A stretch of 64,000 nucleotides of DNA from Streptomyces sp. MNU76 (GTDB lineage Bacteria; Actinomycetota; Actinomycetes; Streptomycetales; Streptomycetaceae). A program made the position numbers and the translations under genes. This document shows, piece after piece, positions 7,676 to 14,661 of this stretch. A model generated the notes under the pieces. The model was given only the letters and a program-made list of their open reading frames with translations. It had not been told where the DNA came from and ran no database searches. The stretch is from positions 124,001-188,000 of the forward strand of contig NZ_JAJKLK010000019.1 in NCBI RefSeq assembly GCF_020982545.1. The letters are read 5' to 3'. Position 1 is the first letter of the stretch. Each line of letters opens with the position of its first letter.

Positions 7676-8863
7676 GTGAACCTGGAGCTCAGCGAGGAGC
7701 AGTCCGCCGCGCGCCGGCTCGCGAGCGACTTCGTGGAGCGCGAGATCGCCCCGCACGTCATCGAGTGGGACCGCGCGGAGAACGTCGACCGGGCGATCGT
7801 GAAGAAGCTCGGCGAGGTCGGCTTCCTGGGGCTCACCGTCGACGAGGAGTACGGCGGCTCCGGCGGCGACCATCTGACGTACTGCCTGGTCACCGAGGAG
7901 CTCGGCCGCGGCGACTCCTCCGTGCGCGGGATCGTCTCCGTCTCCCTGGGGCTGGTCGCGAAGACGATCGCGGCCTGGGGCGACGAGGAGCAGAAGCGCC
8001 GCTGGCTGCCGGGGCTCACGACGGGGGAGTACGTCGGCTGCTTCGGCCTCACCGAACCCGGCACCGGCTCGGACGCGGGCAACCTCGCCACCCGGGCGGT
8101 GCGCGACGATGGGGGCACCTCCCGCTCGAGCGGAGCCGAGAGTGGCGGAGATTACGTCATCAACGGCACCAAGATGTTCATCACCAACGGCACCTGGGCC
8201 GACGTCGTCCTGCTCTTCGCCCGCTCCACCGACGCCCCCGGCCACCGGGGCGTCTCCGCCTTCCTCGTCCCCACCGACACCCCCGGCCTGACCCGGCGCA
8301 CCATCCACGGCAAGCTCGGCCTGCGCGGCCAGGCCACCGCCGAACTGGTCCTGGAGGACGTCCGCGTCCCCGCCTCCGCGATGCTCGGCCCCGAGGGCAA
8401 GGGGTTCACCGTCGCCATGTCCGCGCTCGCCAAGGGGCGGATGTCGGTGGCCGCCGGCTGCGTCGGCATCGCCCAGGCCGCGCTGGACGCGGCGGTCCGG
8501 TACGCGGGCGAGCGCGAGCAGTTCGGCCGGCCCATCGCCCACCACCAGCTCGTCCAGGAACTCATCAGCGACATCGCGGTGGACGTCGACGCGGCCCGGC
8601 TGCTGACCTGGCGGGTCGCCGATCTCGTCGACCGGGGCCGGCCCTTCGCCACCGAGGCCAGCAAGGCGAAGCTCTTCGCCTCCGAGGCCGCCGTCCGCGC
8701 CGCGAACAACGCCCTCCAGGTGTTCGGCGGTTACGGCTACATCGACGAGTACCCGGCCGGAAAACTCCTGCGCGACGCCCGGGTGATGACCCTGTACGAG
8801 GGCACCAGTCAGATACAGAAACTGCTCATCGGGCGGGCACTGACGGGCGTTTCGGCGTTCTGA
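7676..8863 (+). CDS. Acyl-CoA dehydrogenase with an in-frame repeat insertion
   Basis: A 395-residue FAD enzyme that introduces a 2,3 double bond in an acyl-CoA. Visible are the FAD/substrate segment (GLTEPGTGSDAGN), the C-terminal QVFGGYGYIDEYP motif and the catalytic-base region LYEGTSQIQ. Between VRDD and DYVINGTK it carries about 14 additional residues (GGTSRSSGAESGG) encoded by a palindromic dispersed element at 8110-8150. The insert falls in a surface beta-hairpin loop and keeps the frame, so the enzyme may still work. It starts with GTG after GAGAGG. It is divergent from a TetR gene that probably controls it. Confidence 0.88.
   Translation: MNLELSEEQSAARRLASDFVEREIAPHVIEWDRAENVDRAIVKKLGEVGFLGLTVDEEYGGSGGDHLTYCLVTEELGRGDSSVRGIVSVSLGLVAKTIAAWGDEEQKRRWLPGLTTGEYVGCFGLTEPGTGSDAGNLATRAVRDDGGTSRSSGAESGGDYVINGTKMFITNGTWADVVLLFARSTDAPGHRGVSAFLVPTDTPGLTRRTIHGKLGLRGQATAELVLEDVRVPASAMLGPEGKGFTVAMSALAKGRMSVAAGCVGIAQAALDAAVRYAGEREQFGRPIAHHQLVQELISDIAVDVDAARLLTWRVADLVDRGRPFATEASKAKLFASEAAVRAANNALQVFGGYGYIDEYPAGKLLRDARVMTLYEGTSQIQKLLIGRALTGVSAF
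8110..8150. repeat. Palindromic mini-repeat inside a coding sequence
   Basis: A 41-bp element beginning TGGGGGCACCTCCCGCTCGA and containing the palindrome GCTCGAGC. I recognise this as a short palindromic repeat commonly found between Streptomyces genes. Here it sits within the acyl-CoA dehydrogenase gene and is translated. No second copy is visible in the window. Confidence 0.6.
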
Positions 8864-8953
8864 TCCCGGCTCCGCGCTCGCCGCGACCCCGGTGCGGCTC
8901 CGGTGCGCGTCCGAGCGCGGCTCTGAGTATGCGACACCGCCGGCTGAGTATCC

Positions 8954-8983
8954 CGACGGATGTGGTTCGGGCCACATCCGTCG
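8954..8983. promoter_or_regulatory. Perfect 12-bp inverted repeat before the YiaA-like gene
   Basis: CGACGGATGTGG and CCACATCCGTCG are exact complements with a 6-nt spacer, ending 12 nt before the ATG at 8996. It could be an operator, a 5'-leader hairpin, or the terminator of the acyl-CoA dehydrogenase; there is no T-tract, which weighs against a classic terminator. Confidence 0.5.
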
Positions 8984-8995
8984 AACCATGTCCCC

Positions 8996-9283
8996 ATGAG
9001 TGAGACACCGGTCAAGCAGCAGAACACGGCGGCCTTCTACGGCCAGGCCGTCGTTTCGTTCGCCGTCGCCATGGCGGCCACCACCGTCGGCATCTACAAC
9101 CTCGACGCCGACACCTGGGTCCGCGCCTTCCTGGCCATCGCGGTCCTCTATCTGGTGACCTCGTCCTTCACCCTGGCCAAGGTGATCCGTGACCGCCAGG
9201 AGGCCGGGCGGATCGTCAGCCGGGTCGACCAGGCCCGGCTGGAGAAACTCCTCGCCGAGCACGACCCCTTCGAGAAGCTCTGA
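8996..9283 (+). CDS. YiaA/YiaB-type two-helix membrane protein
   Basis: A 95-residue protein with two hydrophobic helices (QAVVSFAVAMAATTVGIYNL and FLAIAVLYLVTSSFTLAKVI), a conserved RDRQEAGRIVSRVDQARLEKLL segment and an acidic tail. This fits the small YiaA/B inner-membrane family, whose role is unknown. The ATG at 8996 is chosen because it lies just after the inverted repeat and gives the usual family N-terminus. It stands alone between the acyl-CoA dehydrogenase and a TetR gene. Confidence 0.75.
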   Translation: MSETPVKQQNTAAFYGQAVVSFAVAMAATTVGIYNLDADTWVRAFLAIAVLYLVTSSFTLAKVIRDRQEAGRIVSRVDQARLEKLLAEHDPFEKL

Positions 9284-9335
9284 GACCGGGCGCGCGACCC
9301 CCGGCGCGCGCCCCCGCCGCCGTGCGGCACAGCCC

Positions 9336-9362
9336 TGAGCGGGCCTTCTAAGCGCCCGCTCA
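9336..9362. promoter_or_regulatory. Palindromic operator before the second TetR gene
   Basis: TGAGCGGGC and GCCCGCTCA are a perfect 9-bp inverted repeat with a 9-nt spacer. Nested within it is CTAAGC-GCCC-GCTCA (9348-9362), nearly the same as the palindrome CTAAGC-GACT-GCTTAG in the promoter of the MaoC gene (12226-12241). The TetR protein encoded just downstream probably binds both. Confidence 0.55.
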
Positions 9363-9409
9363 CCTTCGGCGGTATGGTGGTGCCCAGCCATCGAAGGGAC
9401 GAACGAGCG

Positions 9410-10036
9410 ATGAGTACGGCGGAGGAGACGGCGGGCGGCGAGCCGCAGCCGTGGGGCGAGGTCAATCCGGAGGCGGCCCGGCGGCTGCTGATGGCCGCCG
9501 TGGAGGCCTTCGCCGAGCGTGGCTACCACGCGACGACGACCCGGGACATCGCGGGCCGCGCGGGGATGAGCCCCGCCGCGCTGTACATCCACTACAAGAC
9601 CAAGGAAGAGCTGCTCCACCGGATCAGCCGCATCGGTCACGAGAAGGCCCTCGACGTCCTGCGGACGGCGGCCCGCTCCGAGGGCGGCCCGGCCGACCGG
9701 CTCGCCGAGGCCGTGCGCTCCTTCGTCCGCTGGCACGCGGGGCAGCACACCGTCGCTCGTGTCGTGCAGTACGAGCTCGACGCCCTCGGCCCCGAGGCCC
9801 GCGCCGAGATCGTCACCCTGCGCCGCGAGAACGACGCCGCCGTACGCGGCATCATCGAGGACGGCGTCGCCTCGGGCGACTTCGACGTCCCCGACGTCCG
9901 CGGGACGACCGTCGCCATCCTCTCCCTCTGTATCGACGTGGCGCGCTGGTTCAACGTCAACGGCCCCCGCACCCCCGACGAGGTCGGCGCGCTCTACGCG
10001 GACCTCGTCCTGCGCATGGTGGGCGCGAAGAAGTAA
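9410..10036 (+). CDS. TetR-family transcriptional regulator
   Basis: A 208-residue regulator. The helix-turn-helix is TTRDIAGRAGMSPAALYIHY, followed by the TetR signature KTKEELLHRIS. The C-terminal half (RSFVRWHAGQHTVARVVQYEL, DVARWFNVNGPRTPDEV) resembles regulators of acyl-CoA and lipid catabolism, but the ligand is not known. It has an operator-like palindrome 48 nt upstream that recurs before the MaoC hydratase gene, so autoregulation and control of that gene are likely (inference). A strong terminator follows. Confidence 0.85.
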   Translation: MSTAEETAGGEPQPWGEVNPEAARRLLMAAVEAFAERGYHATTTRDIAGRAGMSPAALYIHYKTKEELLHRISRIGHEKALDVLRTAARSEGGPADRLAEAVRSFVRWHAGQHTVARVVQYELDALGPEARAEIVTLRRENDAAVRGIIEDGVASGDFDVPDVRGTTVAILSLCIDVARWFNVNGPRTPDEVGALYADLVLRMVGAKK

Positions 10037-10047
10037 CTCCCGGCGAT

Positions 10048-10090
10048 CGGCCCCGTCTTCGAAACATTCGAAGGCCGGGGCCGTTGCTTT
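10048..10090 (+). terminator. Rho-independent terminator of the TetR gene
   Basis: CGGCCCCG and CGGGGCCG bracket the inner palindrome CTTCGAA-ACA-TTCGAAG, and the stem is followed by TTGCTTTTGTT. The loop region contains CGAAACATTCG (10060-10070), which also resembles the xylanase regulatory box. Confidence 0.65.
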
Positions 10091-10136
10091 TGTTCCGCCC
10101 ATTGGTCCGTTGGCGGATTGTCGCTGGTGCGGAGCG

Positions 10137-10194
10137 CGAATGTTTCGGGGCCGGTGCCGAATGTATTGACAGTTGGCAGGGGCAGGCCAACACT
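10137..10194 (+). promoter_or_regulatory. Xylanase promoter with an XlnR/BxlR-like box
   Basis: CGAATGTTTCG (10137-10147) is the reverse complement of CGAAACATTCG and close to the CGAAACTTTCG element known upstream of Streptomyces xylanase genes. It lies 18 nt before a perfect -35 TTGACA (10166-10171). With a 17-nt spacer the -10 would be AACACT (10189-10194). The sequence is compatible with xylose- or xylan-responsive repression. Confidence 0.55.
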
Positions 10195-10240
10195 CCCGGG
10201 GTGACAGGGCAACCCACGAGCCCGAGGAGGACGCGAGCGT

Positions 10241-10939
10241 ATGGACGACGCACCCGCACCCACTCCCACCCCGCCCCCGAGCCGCAGGCTCTTCATGAGC
10301 GGCGTCTGCGCGACCGCGATGGCCGCGGCGACCACGCTGGCCCTGCCCGGCACGGCCCGCGCGGACACGGTGGTCACCAGCAATCAGACCGGCAACAACA
10401 ACGGCTTCTACTACTCCTTCTGGACCGACGCCCCGGGCACGGTCTCCATGACCCTGGCCTCCGGCGGCACCTACCGGACCTCCTGGCGCAACACCGGCAA
10501 CTTCGTCGCCGGCAAGGGCTGGAGCAACGGCTCCCGCAGGACGGTGACCTACTCGGGCTCCTTCAGCCCGTCCGGCAACGCCTATCTGACCCTCTACGGC
10601 TGGACGGCCAGTCCGCTCGTCGAGTACTACATCGTCGACAACTGGGGCACCTACCGGCCGACGGGCGCGTACAAGGGCACGGTCACCAGCGACGGCGGCA
10701 CGTACGACATCTACCGGACCACGCGGTACAACGCCCCCTCCGTCGAGGGCACCCGCACCTTCGACCAGTACTGGAGTGTGCGTCAGTCCAGGCGGACCGG
10801 CGGGAACATCACCACCGGCAACCACTTCGACGCCTGGGCCCGTGCCGGGATGCCCCTCGGCAGCTTCCGGTACTACATGATCATGGCCACCGAGGGATAC
10901 CGGAGCAGCGGCGGCTCCAGCATCACGGTGTCCCCGTGA
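10241..10939 (+). CDS. GH11 endo-1,4-beta-xylanase, Tat-exported
   Basis: Secreted enzyme that cuts the beta-1,4-xylan backbone. The signal peptide has a twin-Arg motif (SRRLFMSG) and ends near ARAD, indicating export by the Tat route. The mature domain is a complete GH11 jelly roll with the two catalytic glutamates at residue 128 (PLVEYYIV) and residue 218 (ATEGYRSSG). It stops directly after the catalytic domain, with no linker or carbohydrate-binding module. The CE4 esterase gene overlaps its stop codon, so the two are translated together. A CGAAA-type regulatory box lies upstream. Confidence 0.93.
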   Translation: MDDAPAPTPTPPPSRRLFMSGVCATAMAAATTLALPGTARADTVVTSNQTGNNNGFYYSFWTDAPGTVSMTLASGGTYRTSWRNTGNFVAGKGWSNGSRRTVTYSGSFSPSGNAYLTLYGWTASPLVEYYIVDNWGTYRPTGAYKGTVTSDGGTYDIYRTTRYNAPSVEGTRTFDQYWSVRQSRRTGGNITTGNHFDAWARAGMPLGSFRYYMIMATEGYRSSGGSSITVSP

Positions 10940-11640
10940 AGGCCGGACCACGCCGCAGGCCGCGTCGACGGCTGTGGCGGCCCGCCGTCGTCGCGACGGC
11001 CCTGGCGAGTGTCGTCCCCCTGACGCTCGGCGCCGCCGAGGCCGCGCCGGAGCGGGCCGCCGCCTGCACCGGCTATGTCGGGCTCACGTTCGACGACGGC
11101 CCGTCCGGCAGTACGTCGGCCCTGCTGAACACGCTCCGGCAGACCGGGCTCCGGGCGACCATGTTCAACCAGGGCCAGTACGCCGCCGCCAACCCCGCCC
11201 TGGTCCGGGCGCAGGTCGGCGCCGGCATGTGGGTGGCCAACCACAGCTACACCCACCCGCATCTGACCCAGCTGGGCCAGGCGCAGATCGACGCGGAGAT
11301 CTCCCGCACCCAGCAGGCCATCACCGCGGCGGGCGGCGGCACGCCGAAGCTGTTCCGGCCGCCGTACGGCGAGACCAACGCGACGGTGAGGTCGGTGGCG
11401 GCCAGGTACGGCCTGACCGAGATCCTGTGGAACGTCGACTCGCAGGACTGGAACGGGGCGAGCACCGACGCGATCGTGCAGGCCGCCGCCCGGCTCACCA
11501 ACGGCCAGGTCATGCTCCTGCACGACTGGTCCGCGAACTCGCGCGCGGCGCTCCCGCGCATCGCGCAGGGGCTGTCCGCCCGAGGTCTGTGCGCGGGGAT
11601 GATCTCACCGCAGACCGGCCGCGCCGTGGCGCCCCGCTGA
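10936..11640 (+). CDS. CE4 polysaccharide deacetylase / acetylxylan esterase
   Basis: Secreted NodB-fold enzyme; next to a xylanase the likely job is removing acetyl groups from xylan, as in the known xlnB-axeA pairs. Visible metal and catalytic motifs are LTFDDGPSG, the His pair in NHSYTHPHL and RPPYGETN. A signal peptide with many Arg precedes GAAEAAPERAAA. The start is a GTG whose last bases form the xylanase TGA (GTGA overlap), a strong sign of translational coupling. Like the xylanase, it lacks the C-terminal xylan-binding domain seen in some homologues. Confidence 0.88.
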   Translation: MKAGPRRRPRRRLWRPAVVATALASVVPLTLGAAEAAPERAAACTGYVGLTFDDGPSGSTSALLNTLRQTGLRATMFNQGQYAAANPALVRAQVGAGMWVANHSYTHPHLTQLGQAQIDAEISRTQQAITAAGGGTPKLFRPPYGETNATVRSVAARYGLTEILWNVDSQDWNGASTDAIVQAAARLTNGQVMLLHDWSANSRAALPRIAQGLSARGLCAGMISPQTGRAVAPR

Positions 11641-11738
11641 GGCAGGAGCGTGCGCCGGGCTGGGACGAGAACGTGGCGCGGCGGTCGCGAACGCCGCGCC
11701 ACCGCGCGCCCCGAGCGCTCACGCCGCGCCACACGCGC

Positions 11739-12200
11739 TCAGAAGTAGTACCGGGACACCGACTCCGCCACGCACACCGGCTTCTCCCCGCCCTCGCGCT
11801 CCACGACGACCGCGGCCGTGACCTGGACGCCGCCGCCGACCTCCGTGACGTCCTGGAGGGTCGCGGTGGCGCGCAGCCGGGAACCGACCGGGACCGGCGC
11901 CGGGAAGCGGACCTTGTTCGTGCCGTAGTTGACGCCCATCCTGATGTTGTCGACCTTGAGGATCTGCGGCACGAGCAACGGCAGCAGGGACAGGGTCAGA
12001 TAGCCGTGGGCGATGGTCGTCCCGAAGGGCCCGACCGCCGCCTTCTCCGGGTCCACGTGGATCCACTGATGGTCACCGGTGGCCTCGGCGAAGAGATCGA
12101 TCCGCTTCTGGTCGACCTCCAGCCAGTCGCTGTACCCCAGCGACTCGCCCACCGCCGCCGTCAGCTCCTCGGCGGACGTGAAGATCCTCGGCTCTGCCAT
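11739..12200 (-). CDS. MaoC-like (R)-specific enoyl-CoA hydratase
   Basis: A 153-residue hot-dog fold protein that hydrates trans-2-enoyl-CoA or uses a related thioester. The hydratase motif is present: AEATGDHQWIHVDPEKA with Asp and His, then FGTTIAHGYLTLSL. Length and motif spacing match single-domain MaoC/NodN-type dehydratases. The promoter holds the palindrome CTAAGC-GACT-GCTTAG, shared with the TetR gene at 9410, which suggests that TetR controls it. It is divergent from soxR. Confidence 0.85.
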   Translation of the reverse strand: MAEPRIFTSAEELTAAVGESLGYSDWLEVDQKRIDLFAEATGDHQWIHVDPEKAAVGPFGTTIAHGYLTLSLLPLLVPQILKVDNIRMGVNYGTNKVRFPAPVPVGSRLRATATLQDVTEVGGGVQVTAAVVVEREGGEKPVCVAESVSRYYF

Positions 12201-12225
12201 GTCTCGGCCTCCCTGGTCCCATTGT

Positions 12226-12241
12226 CTAAGCGACTGCTTAG
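12226..12241. promoter_or_regulatory. Palindromic operator before the MaoC gene
   Basis: CTAAGC and GCTTAG are exact complements with a 4-nt spacer, 26 nt upstream of the MaoC start. The sequence matches the inner palindrome in the TetR promoter at 9348-9362. Confidence 0.55.
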
Positions 12242-12307
12242 CATGGTCGGCCGTGCGATCCCTGTCAACGGACCGTGGCCCTTTCGGGTATGGGTAGGCT
12301 CGGAGGG

Positions 12308-12793
12308 GTGCCCCAGATCCCTGTGAAGATCCACGAGTTGACCGTCGGCCAGCTGTCGGCCCGTAGTGGTGCCGCCGTCTCCGCGCTGCACTTCTACGAG
12401 TCCAAAGGGCTGATCAGCAGCCGCCGCACCTCGGGCAACCAGCGCCGCTACAGCCGGGACACCCTGCGCCGGGTGGCCTTCGTCCGGGCCGCGCAACGCG
12501 TCGGCATCCCGCTCGCCACGATCCGCGAGGCACTCGCCGAACTGCCCGAGGAACGCACGCCGAACCGTGAGGACTGGGCCCACCTCTCCGAGGCCTGGCG
12601 GTCCGAACTGGACGAACGGATCAAGCAGCTGAACCGGCTGCGCGACCACCTCACCGACTGCATCGGCTGCGGTTGTCTGTCCCTCGACACCTGTGTGCTC
12701 TCCAACCCCGACGACGTCTTCGGCGAACGGCAGAGCGGCTCCCGCCTCCTGGTCGAGCGCCGCAGGACCGAACGGCGCGAACCCGGGAGCTGA
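12308..12793 (+). CDS. soxR: SoxR redox-sensing transcriptional activator
   Basis: A MerR-family regulator of 161 residues. The N-terminal winged helix-turn-helix is LTVGQLSARSGAAVSALHFY. The C-terminal [2Fe-2S] site has four cysteines spaced C-x2-C-x-C-x5-C (CIGCGCLSLDTC), diagnostic of SoxR. In Streptomyces SoxR responds to redox-active compounds such as its own pigments rather than to superoxide. The GTG start gives MPQIPVKIHELTVGQ; TAGGCT lies seven nt before it, so the transcript may be leaderless, although GGAGGGG is also present. Confidence 0.93.
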   Translation: MPQIPVKIHELTVGQLSARSGAAVSALHFYESKGLISSRRTSGNQRRYSRDTLRRVAFVRAAQRVGIPLATIREALAELPEERTPNREDWAHLSEAWRSELDERIKQLNRLRDHLTDCIGCGCLSLDTCVLSNPDDVFGERQSGSRLLVERRRTERREPGS

Positions 12794-12817
12794 CAGGGCG
12801 GCTCCCGGGTTCGCGCC
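12774..12817. terminator. Bidirectional terminator between soxR and the RNA ligase
   Basis: A perfect 17-bp inverted repeat (GGCGCGAACCCGGGAGC with its complement) has the soxR stop codon in its 10-nt loop. It separates two convergent genes. Confidence 0.7.
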
Positions 12818-12822
12818 GGGCG

Positions 12823-13899
12823 TCACTCGTACTCCGTGCCGCCCTTACGGGTCAGGTACGCCGGGCTGACCGCCTTGGCGACGGCCCGCCCGCCGGTCAC
12901 GGGGCTGTACCGCTCGGTGACCGGCCGGATCACGACCCCCTCGCGCAGGTGCAGTTCGCGCCCGGAGACGGTCTCCCGTCCTTCGGCCACCTCCAGGACG
13001 AGGTCCGCGGCGTACGGCCCCTCGTACAGCCGTGGCACCAGCGGCAGTTCGCCGTCGAGCAGCGTGGACAGCTCCGCGGAGTCCAGCCAGCGGACCCGGC
13101 CGTCGATGTCCGCGGAGACGTCGAACACGGCGTACCCGAGGGTGTCGCGGCGGCCGTCCGCGCCGTACGTGAGGTCCTGCACCCCGGCGCCGTAGACCTC
13201 GCCGAAGATCCCGACCCGTCGCGCGCCGAGCCGCTCGGCGAGCCGGGCGGCGACCTCGCCCACCCGGTGGCCGTGGACGGCCCGCCAGTACAGATTGCGC
13301 GGATCCTCCTTGAGGGCCAGGGACTTCGAGCCGAAGCCCTTCGAGGACACCAGCACCCGGCCGTCCTCGGCCAGATACGTGACCAGGCAGGCCGTGCCGT
13401 GCAGCTTCTCCGTCAGGACGACCGGCTCACCGGGCGTGAAGGTGCCGGGGTGGCGCTGGACGTTCTCGATGTCGACCCAGGGCAGCAGATCCGGCGCCGA
13501 CTCGACCTCGCCGCTCATCGTGGGCGGGATCGGCGGCACCCATTTGACGATGCCGAGCTGCTCCGCGAAGTCCGTGCCGTCGGTGACGGCGGCCGTCAGA
13601 TCGATGTCCGCGAGGGCCCGTGGGCGGCAGACGATGCCCTGCGACAGCTCGCCCCGCAGCCGTACCGCCTTCACCCGGTCCGAGTTGCCTCCCGCCAGCC
13701 GGCCGGTGAGCCCCAGTTCCTCGATCAGCGGCGCGGGGAGCACGGACTGCTCCGGGATGTACACGGCGGTGTCACCGGTGCGGTACGCCCCCTTCGCCAC
13801 GACGGCTCGGTACAGGCCCACCTGGGCCAGTTCGAGCGCGTCGGCGTTCGGGTGTTCGTGGATCGTCAGCACTTCGGCGGTGACGCGCAGCGTCGACAT
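12823..13899 (-). CDS. ATP-dependent RNA ligase (DRB0094-like)
   Basis: Joins RNA ends through an enzyme-AMP intermediate. The nucleotidyl-transfer motif I is EKLHGT with the adenylated Lys, followed by motif III-like IFGEVYG and motif IV EGVVIRP. The N-terminal 160 residues form the OB-like extra domain seen in the Deinococcus DRB0094 type. The internal ATG (MSTLRV) with GAGGAG before it is preferred over an upstream start that would add 78 low-complexity residues. The biological substrate in Streptomyces is unknown; tRNA or mRNA repair is possible. Confidence 0.82.
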   Translation of the reverse strand: MSTLRVTAEVLTIHEHPNADALELAQVGLYRAVVAKGAYRTGDTAVYIPEQSVLPAPLIEELGLTGRLAGGNSDRVKAVRLRGELSQGIVCRPRALADIDLTAAVTDGTDFAEQLGIVKWVPPIPPTMSGEVESAPDLLPWVDIENVQRHPGTFTPGEPVVLTEKLHGTACLVTYLAEDGRVLVSSKGFGSKSLALKEDPRNLYWRAVHGHRVGEVAARLAERLGARRVGIFGEVYGAGVQDLTYGADGRRDTLGYAVFDVSADIDGRVRWLDSAELSTLLDGELPLVPRLYEGPYAADLVLEVAEGRETVSGRELHLREGVVIRPVTERYSPVTGGRAVAKAVSPAYLTRKGGTEYE

Positions 13900-14163
13900 C
13901 GGCCTCTCCTCGCTCCTCGGACTCAGGGCTGTCTCATCGCCCCCACTCTCCGCACGGGAAAGGGGTGGAGCGAGTGGATTTCGCCCTGGTAAGAGCGCGC
14001 CCCGGACGCGCCGGGCGCACCCCGTGGCGTGCCGCGCGCACGCCACGGGGTGCAACCGCTTTCGTGCCAACGGTGTCATGGACACGGAGGGGTGGCGTGG
14101 CGCGTCCCCCGGGCATTGACACGGCAAGGGCACAGCGAAAGCACAGCACGGCAGGGAGCGCCG

Positions 14164-14238
14164 ATGAGCGTCGTCATCTGTTCGCTGAAGTGGGAGAAGG
14201 CCCAGTCGGGGACGCAGCGGACACAGCGTCGCTGCTGA
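14164..14238 (+). pseudogene. Short ORF, possibly the 5' end of an interrupted gene
   Basis: A 24-residue reading frame (MSVVICSLKWEKAQSG...) with a convincing ribosome site (CAGGGAG) that runs into the omega-RNA-like element and stops inside it. On the far side of the element the same frame continues with strongly GC3-biased sequence (HLVPFPREATEESYDRWKMH, from 14419). One reading is that the element inserted into a gene. I do not recognise the protein. Confidence 0.25.
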
Positions 14239-14418
14239 AGTCGCTTTGTCCGATGACGTAGTTGGTGGACCTACCGCCGGACGGGCGGGAAGTCAGGCCT
14301 GTGGAGGCCTTGTAGGGCCACCTCCGGGTGGCAGGTGCCGGTGAAGCAGGAGCCCGAGGTGGCACCGCGTAGCGGTGCTGACCGGAATCGCCTGCGTTCA
14401 CGCAGGCGAGGGCGTCAA
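14224..14418 (+). ncRNA. Solo TnpB-type omega-RNA / IS200-IS605 right end, copy A
   Basis: A 193-nt block that is 93 percent identical to one at 62402-62594 (14 substitutions, no indels). It folds into successive hairpins: CCGCC/GGCGG (14274-14288), AGGCCT/AGGCCT (14295-14310), CCACC/GGTGG (14318-14331), GCACCG/CGGTGC (14362-14378), and a final CGCCTGCG-TTCA-CGCAGGCG (14389-14408). It ends GGAATC-hairpin-AGGGCGTCAA. As I know these elements, that closing pattern is the right end of IS200/IS605-type TnpB elements, where the RNA scaffold stops and the guide begins. No tnpA or tnpB gene is nearby. It could also be an unrelated mobile repeat. Confidence 0.55.
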
Positions 14419-14661
14419 CACCTGGTGCCCTTCCCGCGCGAGGCGACCGAGGAGTCGTACGACCGCTGGAAGATGCACGACCCGGCGAACGGCGGTGGGC
14501 GCCGCCTCGAAGTTCCCCGACCCGCGCTCCGGACGATCTGGCCCAGCCACGACGGCTGGGGCGTCCTGTCGGCGATGGTGTGCCGTCACGCCGTACCGGA
14601 ACGGAACCTCGTCGACCACACATGCACGGGGGTGCGGCATCCCCGGCGCACCCCCGCCGCG
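14419..14661. other. Intergenic stretch after the element, with a coding-like frame
   Basis: The plus-strand frame beginning right after TCAA is open and strongly GC3-biased for about 65 codons, then runs into the convergent zinc-ribbon gene. It may be the remainder of a gene cut by the element. No start codon or known domain is visible. Confidence 0.3.

Noticed and set aside
6863..10951. A 1362-codon minus-strand frame, and similar long frames elsewhere (for example 15710-18367)
   Set aside because: High GC keeps antisense frames open. These have low-complexity composition and overlie well-supported genes.
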